Source: Nocardia arizonensis (GTDB lineage Bacteria; Actinomycetota; Actinomycetes; Mycobacteriales; Mycobacteriaceae). From it: a stretch of DNA of 64,000 nt. Every line of letters starts with the position of its first letter. Position 1 is the stretch's first letter. Shown in pieces: positions 59,682 through 64,000 of this stretch. The stretch is taken from NCBI RefSeq assembly GCF_001310275.1, contig NZ_LGYZ01000081.1, positions 62,001-126,000 of the forward strand. Reading direction: 5' to 3'. Position numbers and translations under genes: made by a program. The notes below the pieces were generated by a model, which saw only the letters and a program-made list of their open reading frames with translations, was not told the origin of the DNA and did not search any database.

Positions 59682-61616
59682 TCACGACCCCGGGGTCTCG
59701 GTCTCCTCGATCCGCGCCCGCCGCGCGTCCAGCCATCCGGTGATCCGCCGGGCGATATCGGGTGCGGTGAGCCCCAACTCCGCGTGCACCTCGCCGCGGG
59801 TCGCGTGGTCGAGGAATTCCTGCGGCACTCCGAGATCGCGGGTCGGCACGTCGAGTCCGGCGGCGCGCAGCCGCGCCGAGACGGTGGCGCCGATTCCGCC
59901 GTGCAGGCCGCTGTCCTCGATGGTGACCACCAGTCGGTAGTTCTCGGCGAGTTTGACGATGGTGTCCGAGACCGGCAGCACCCAGCGCGGGTCGATGACG
60001 GTGACCGAAACCCCTTCCGATTCCAGCAGTTCCGCCGCGTACAGGGCGGTTTCGGCGAAGGGGCCGACGGCGACCAGCAGGACGTCGCCGTGCTGGGTCT
60101 GGGCCGGACCGCCGCCGGCGGCGGGCAGGTGAAGCACATCCACCCCGTCGTATCGCTCGACGGCCGAGATATCCTCGCCCACACTGCCTTTCGGGAAGCG
60201 CAGCACGGTCGGGCCGTCCTGCACGGCCAGCGCCTCACCCAATTCCTCCCGCAGGGTGGCGGCATCGCGGGGAGCGGCCACCCTGATGCCGGGAATGATG
60301 CCGAGCAACGACAGATCCCACATGCCGTTGTGGCTGGCGCCGTCGGGCCCGGTGATCCCCGCGCGGTCGAGCACGACCGTGACCGGCTGTTTGAGCAGCG
60401 CCACATCCATGAGCAACTGGTCGAAGGCGCGGTTGAGGAAGGTCGAGTAGATCGCGACCACCGGATGCATTCCGCCGAGCGCCAGACCCGCGGCCGAGGC
60501 CATCGCATGTTGTTCGGCGATGCCGACGTCGAACATGCGTTCGGGGAAACGCTCCCCGAACGCGGCGAGTCCGGTCGGGCCGGGCATGGCGGCGGTGATG
60601 GCGACGATGTCGTCGCGACGGTCGGCCTGGGCGATGAGTTCTTCGGAGAACACCGAGGTCCATCCGGGCGCCTTCTTCCCGCCGAGCGGACGGCCGGTCA
60701 GCGGGTCGATCGGATCGCAGGCGTGCATCTGGTCGGCGACGTGGTTCTCCGCGTGTTCGTATCCGCGGCCCTTCTGGGTGACCGCGTGCACGATGACCGG
60801 GCCGCCGAAATCCTTGGCCCGGCGCAGCGCCGCCTCGAGCGCGACGATATCGTGTCCGTCGACCGGTCCGACGTATTTGAGTCCGAGATCGCCGAACAGC
60901 TCCTGCGGGCTCACCGCGTCCTTGATGCCCGCCTTCACCGCGTGCACCATCGAGTACGCCGACTCCCCGACCCGCGGAATGCTCTTGAGGATGCGCTTGC
61001 CCGCGTCCAGGGCGTGCTCGTAGGCGGGTTGGGTGCGCAGGGCGGTGAGCCGGTCGGCCAGACCGCCGATGGTGGGCGCGTAGGAGCGGCCGTTGTCGTT
61101 GACCACGATCACCACGGAGCGGTCCGGCGCGGCGGCGATGTTGTTCAGCGCCTCCCAGCACATGCCGCCGGTGAGCGCGCCGTCGCCGACCACGGCGACC
61201 ACGTGCCGATCCTGGCCGGTCAGCGCGAACGCCTTGGCCAGACCGTCGGCGTAGGACAGCGCGGCCGACGCGTGGGATGATTCGACCCAGTCGTGCGGGC
61301 TCTCGACGCGGCTCGGATAGCCGGACAGACCGCCCTGGCGGCGCAGCGAGTCGAACCGATCCTTGCGGCCGGTGAGGATCTTGTGCACGTATGCCTGGTG
61401 GCCGGTGTCGAATATGAGCGGATCACCCGGCGAATCGAAGATCCGGTGCAGGGCGATGGTCAGTTCGACCACACCGAGATTGGGGCCGAGGTGCCCGCCG
61501 GACGCGGCGACCTTGCGCACGAGGAACTCGCGGATCTCCTCCGCGAGCCGATTCAGTTGCGGCGCGGTCAGCCCGCGCAGATCCTCGGGCGTATCGACCC
61601 GGGAAAGCACTCCCAC
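59682..61616 (-). CDS. dxs: 1-deoxy-D-xylulose-5-phosphate synthase
   Basis: The 644-residue thiamine-diphosphate enzyme begins near [19 protein letters not shown] preceded by GGAGGGAG is used; an ORF extension upstream is not conserved. Motifs: [35 protein letters not shown], the ThDP site [27 protein letters not shown] and the transketolase pyrimidine domain ([18 protein letters not shown]). It makes the first committed intermediate of the MEP isoprenoid pathway. Convergent with the RNase D gene. Confidence 0.95.
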   Translation of the reverse strand: MGVLSRVDTPEDLRGLTAPQLNRLAEEIREFLVRKVAASGGHLGPNLGVVELTIALHRIFDSPGDPLIFDTGHQAYVHKILTGRKDRFDSLRRQGGLSGYPSRVESPHDWVESSHASAALSYADGLAKAFALTGQDRHVVAVVGDGALTGGMCWEALNNIAAAPDRSVVIVVNDNGRSYAPTIGGLADRLTALRTQPAYEHALDAGKRILKSIPRVGESAYSMVHAVKAGIKDAVSPQELFGDLGLKYVGPVDGHDIVALEAALRRAKDFGGPVIVHAVTQKGRGYEHAENHVADQMHACDPIDPLTGRPLGGKKAPGWTSVFSEELIAQADRRDDIVAITAAMPGPTGLAAFGERFPERMFDVGIAEQHAMASAAGLALGGMHPVVAIYSTFLNRAFDQLLMDVALLKQPVTVVLDRAGITGPDGASHNGMWDLSLLGIIPGIRVAAPRDAATLREELGEALAVQDGPTVLRFPKGSVGEDISAVERYDGVDVLHLPAAGGGPAQTQHGDVLLVAVGPFAETALYAAELLESEGVSVTVIDPRWVLPVSDTIVKLAENYRLVVTIEDSGLHGGIGATVSARLRAAGLDVPTRDLGVPQEFLDHATRGEVHAELGLTAPDIARRITGWLDARRARIEETETPGS

Positions 61617-61828
61617 CTGAACTCGCTCCCTCCGGATAGTGCATCTGATCCGATTCGGTCTTCCGATCCGATTCAGTCTACGGAGCCGCCACGGTGCTCT
61701 GATCCGACGCCGGGCTGCCGCCGACCGAGTCCGCCGCCGGGTGTGAGGCTCCACACGCGCGCCGACCGTGCCGGCGGCGCGAACACACGTGTCGGGTCGA
61801 CCGCCGGACCCACGGTACCCGCCCTAGA

Positions 61829-62198
61829 GTGGTCGTGTGGCCGGGCCCCGGGAAGTGGGCGCCCGCGGCGCCGGATCCGGGTGTGGCGGCAGGCACGGTG
61901 GCCGAGGTGGACGAGCTGGTCCGTGCCGACCGGTCCGGTGAACCGGCCGTCATTACGGAACTGGCTGAGGTGGAACCGGATTCGTTCGGGTTGTGCCCGG
62001 CCGCCGCAGGCGCCGGCCGACCGGGGAGTGGAGACGGTCGCCGAACACCCGGCGCGGCCGGAACGGCTCGGCACCGGGGTCTATGCGCGGATGGACGCCG
62101 CGGTGCGGGTCATCGCGGTGCGCGGCGGCGACTACCGACCGCGAGCACAACTCGAGGAGGACGCGTGGGAAAGAAGAAATCCGATGCCGCCACCGTGA
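61829..62198 (+). pseudogene. Possible frameshifted small gene downstream of dxs
   Basis: The frame from 61829 reads VAAGTVAEVDELVRADRSG, PAVITELAEVEPDSFGL with coding-like character, then degenerates. In another frame the sequence from about 62025 reads VETVAEHPARPERLGTGVYA, AAVRVIAVRGGDYRPRAQLEEDAW, also coding-like, and stops at 62196-62198. Together they suggest one gene broken by a frameshift near 61985-62025. No family is recognised, and an assembly error or chance in GC-rich DNA are alternatives. The 3' end overlaps the SIMPL gene by 34 bases. Confidence 0.3.
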
Positions 62199-62842
62199 CG
62201 ACCTTCGGACACGGCAGTGTGCGGGCCGTGCCCGATCTCATGCGGGTCACCGTCTCGGTCGAATGCCGGGCCGACCGGGTGGCCGCCGCCTACGGCAACG
62301 CCGGACAGCGCGTCGCGGCGGTGACCGGCGCGCTGCGTCGCCACGGGGTCGCGGACACCGATATCGCCACCGGCGGCGTCTCGGTACGCACCGAGACGGT
62401 CTGGACCGAGGGCCAGGGCAATCGGATCACCGGCTACGTCGCGGGCACCGATCTCGCGGTGATTTTGCGCGATATCGGCGAGACCGCCGATCCCGGCCCG
62501 GCCGCGATCATCGCCGACTGCGTCGCGGCCGGCGGCGACGACGTCCGGCTCGGCGGGCTCACCCTCACCGTCGCCGATCAGGCCGGGCTGCTCGCCGAGG
62601 CCCGCGACGCCGCGTGGGACGACGCGCTCGCCAAGGCCACCCGGTACGCGGCGCGCTCGGCGCGCACACTGGGGCCGGTGCTGGAGATCACCGAGGACAC
62701 CGCGTCCGCGGCCCCGGCGGGACCCCGACTGCGCGCCGTATCGGCCCCGCTCGAGGGCGCCTTGCGCGCGGCACCGGTTCCGGTGGAACTCGGCGAGAGC
62801 GAGATATCGGCGACCCTACGTGCCACCTGGCGCCTGGAGTGA
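62165..62842 (+). CDS. SIMPL domain (DUF541) protein
   Basis: The 225-residue protein starts at a GTG with GAGGAGG. The SIMPL/DUF541 pattern is clear: VTTFGHGSVRAVPDLMRVTVSVE, then ADTDIATGGVSVRTE, NRITGYVAGTDLAV, and RDAAWDDALAKATRYA, GPVLEITED. Family members are usually exported oligomeric shell proteins, but this one has no signal peptide and looks cytoplasmic. Function in actinobacteria is unknown. Confidence 0.82.
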   Translation: MGKKKSDAATVTTFGHGSVRAVPDLMRVTVSVECRADRVAAAYGNAGQRVAAVTGALRRHGVADTDIATGGVSVRTETVWTEGQGNRITGYVAGTDLAVILRDIGETADPGPAAIIADCVAAGGDDVRLGGLTLTVADQAGLLAEARDAAWDDALAKATRYAARSARTLGPVLEITEDTASAAPAGPRLRAVSAPLEGALRAAPVPVELGESEISATLRATWRLE

Positions 62843-63009
62843 TCGACCTGCGCCGCCCATGAGATACAGCCGAACCGGACGGGGCCATGCGGCCGCTGGG
62901 CGAGCGGTGCCCGCCGGGCCGGACGCCTCCGCGCTCGAGCTCTGTGCCCCGGCCCCTCACCGCCGGCCGAAGGACCACCGGACGGCATCGTCGAACCGGT
63001 GCGGACGAT

Positions 63010-64000
63010 TCAAGCGTCAAGCACGGCAACACATTCCACGTGATGGGTCGCGGGGAACGCGTCGAAGGCGCGCAATTCGGTGAGGCGATAGCCGGCGGCG
63101 AGGTATAGGCCGAGGTCGCGGGCGAATGCCGCTGGATCGCACCCTATGTGGACGATACGGGCCGGTCCCGCCTCGCCCAAGGCGGCTATGACCTCCTTGC
63201 CCGCGCCCGCGCGGGGCGGGTCGAGGACCACGACCGCGGGCGCGGGACCGGTCGCGTGGTCGGCGATCCAGCGTTCGACGCGGCCGGCGTGCAGATCGAG
63301 CCAGGGCAGATCGCGCAGGGCGGCCCGGCCGTCGGCGACCGCGGCGCGCGAGGACTCGACCGCCCGCACCGATCCGGTCGGGCCGACCTGTTCGGCCAGC
63401 CGCGCCGCGAACACGCCCGCGCCACTGTAGAGATCCCAGGCCACATCGCCGTCGCGCAGCTCCGCCCATTGCGCGACCAGATCCGAATAGCATTGCGCCG
63501 CACCGCGATGCGCCTGCCAGAAACCGGTGGCCGACACCTCCCAGCGCCGTCCCGCCACATATTCCACCGCTCGGCCGCTGCCCGCGATCACCCATTCGTC
63601 GCGCGGCGCGTGCGCTGCGGCCCGGCGCGCGGCCGCACCGCGGCGTTCTTCGGCCGCAGCGGCCGGGTCACCCGCGTACTCGCGCGCGTCCTCGTCGCGC
63701 CATCCGGGTCGCCGCGCCTCGTCGCGAACCGCGCCACTGGGACGTTCACCCCCGCGCCTGCCGCGGCGGGCGCCGCCGGGGGCGCGCCGGGCGGCGTCGG
63801 CGCGGGTGACCTCGGTGCTGTCGTCGCGTCGCGCCGATTCGCCGCGCCGGGCGCGACCCTGTCCGCGACCTCGGTCGCCGCCGACCGACGCGGGCGCGAG
63901 TTCGACGATATGGCGCACGCCGTCGCCGTCCACCGCGACCACGAGATCAGAGCCGGGCGTCCACAGCCGGTCCGCTATGCCGTCCATCGCGCCGGCCACC
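63010..64000 (-). CDS. TrmA/RlmCD-like tRNA/rRNA m5U methyltransferase, 5' end outside window
   Basis: The C-terminal 330 residues are visible. After VAVDGDGVRHIVELAP comes an Arg/Ala/Gly-rich stretch of about 100 residues that looks like a low-complexity insertion. The SAM-dependent core then resumes with EVSATGFWQAHRGAAQCYSD, WDLYSGAGVFAARLAEQVG, VVVLDPPRAGAGKEVI and HIGCDPAAFARDLG (catalytic Cys), ending in HHVECVAVLDA. This C-terminal layout is that of TrmA/RumA-type m5U methyltransferases. It corresponds in place to M. tuberculosis Rv2689c. Confidence 0.85.
   Translation of the reverse strand, partial: VAGAMDGIADRLWTPGSDLVVAVDGDGVRHIVELAPASVGGDRGRGQGRARRGESARRDDSTEVTRADAARRAPGGARRGRRGGERPSGAVRDEARRPGWRDEDAREYAGDPAAAAEERRGAAARRAAAHAPRDEWVIAGSGRAVEYVAGRRWEVSATGFWQAHRGAAQCYSDLVAQWAELRDGDVAWDLYSGAGVFAARLAEQVGPTGSVRAVESSRAAVADGRAALRDLPWLDLHAGRVERWIADHATGPAPAVVVLDPPRAGAGKEVIAALGEAGPARIVHIGCDPAAFARDLGLYLAAGYRLTELRAFDAFPATHHVECVAVLDA

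Noticed and set aside
1..64000. CRISPR array
   Set aside because: No run of regularly spaced identical repeats of 25-40 bp was seen; the 12-bp array at 22.7 kb is far too short and has inverted halves.

Overview
The window is high-GC actinobacterial DNA, most likely Nocardia or a close mycolic-acid relative. The right-hand genes follow, in order and orientation, a block known from Mycobacterium tuberculosis (zapE-like ATPase, RibD-like reductase, secreted hydrolase, aftC, msrB, hemQ, hemY, hemE, DUF3000, RNase D, dxs, SIMPL protein, TrmA-like methyltransferase). The arabinogalactan enzyme AftC supports a mycolata host. The genus itself is an inference.

Positions 1 to about 35,110 form a composite genomic island on the 3' side of a tRNA-Val(CAC) gene. 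It starts with remnants: a deleted ATPase, an SRPBCC gene, a lone DUF2637 gene, and an IS1380-type element abutting an IS3-type element. An accessory stretch follows (DUF4145 protein, recombinase-tail-like HTH protein, OLD-family nuclease, YjzC-like small protein, hydrolase). Next is a metabolic or signalling cassette at 10.6-16.4 kb: zinc-ribbon/XRE/TPR regulator, zinc-finger P-loop kinase, radical SAM enzyme, cupin-like protein, Cys-rich 56-residue protein, PfkB-like protein lacking its usual catalytic Asp, and Nudix hydrolase.

The core of an integrative element lies at about 16.5-35.1 kb. It holds a highly folded intergenic region, small hypothetical genes, a possible STAND-type immune module (18.2-22.6 kb), an array of 12-bp-spaced boxes, a SprT-like protease, a lipoprotein and a membrane protein. 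It also has C5-cytosine and N6-adenine methyltransferases, a VirD4/TraG-like transfer ATPase, a replication-relaxation protein, an RHH protein, an XRE regulator and a large serine recombinase. The recombinase reading frame runs into the tRNA-Val gene, which marks the right junction. No left junction was found, so the element may begin outside the window or have lost that end.

From 35.1 kb the sequence is chromosomal: a tRNA-Val(CAC) facing a tRNA-Gly/Cys/Val(GAC) cluster, a decayed flavin oxidase, two convergent nuclease-like genes, and a LysR / monooxygenase / two-P450 group with a divergent MFS exporter. The conserved core block follows. Several core genes have a TANNNT -10 box 5-8 nt before the start codon, suggesting leaderless transcripts, while the island genes mostly carry strong AAAGGAGG-type ribosome sites.

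The most interesting candidates are the three-gene STAND module, whose members share a Gly/Val/His-rich motif resembling bacterial amyloid-signalling (RHIM-like) sequences; the cloverleaf-like intergenic fold at 16,562-16,687; and the iteron-like array at 22,742-22,828.
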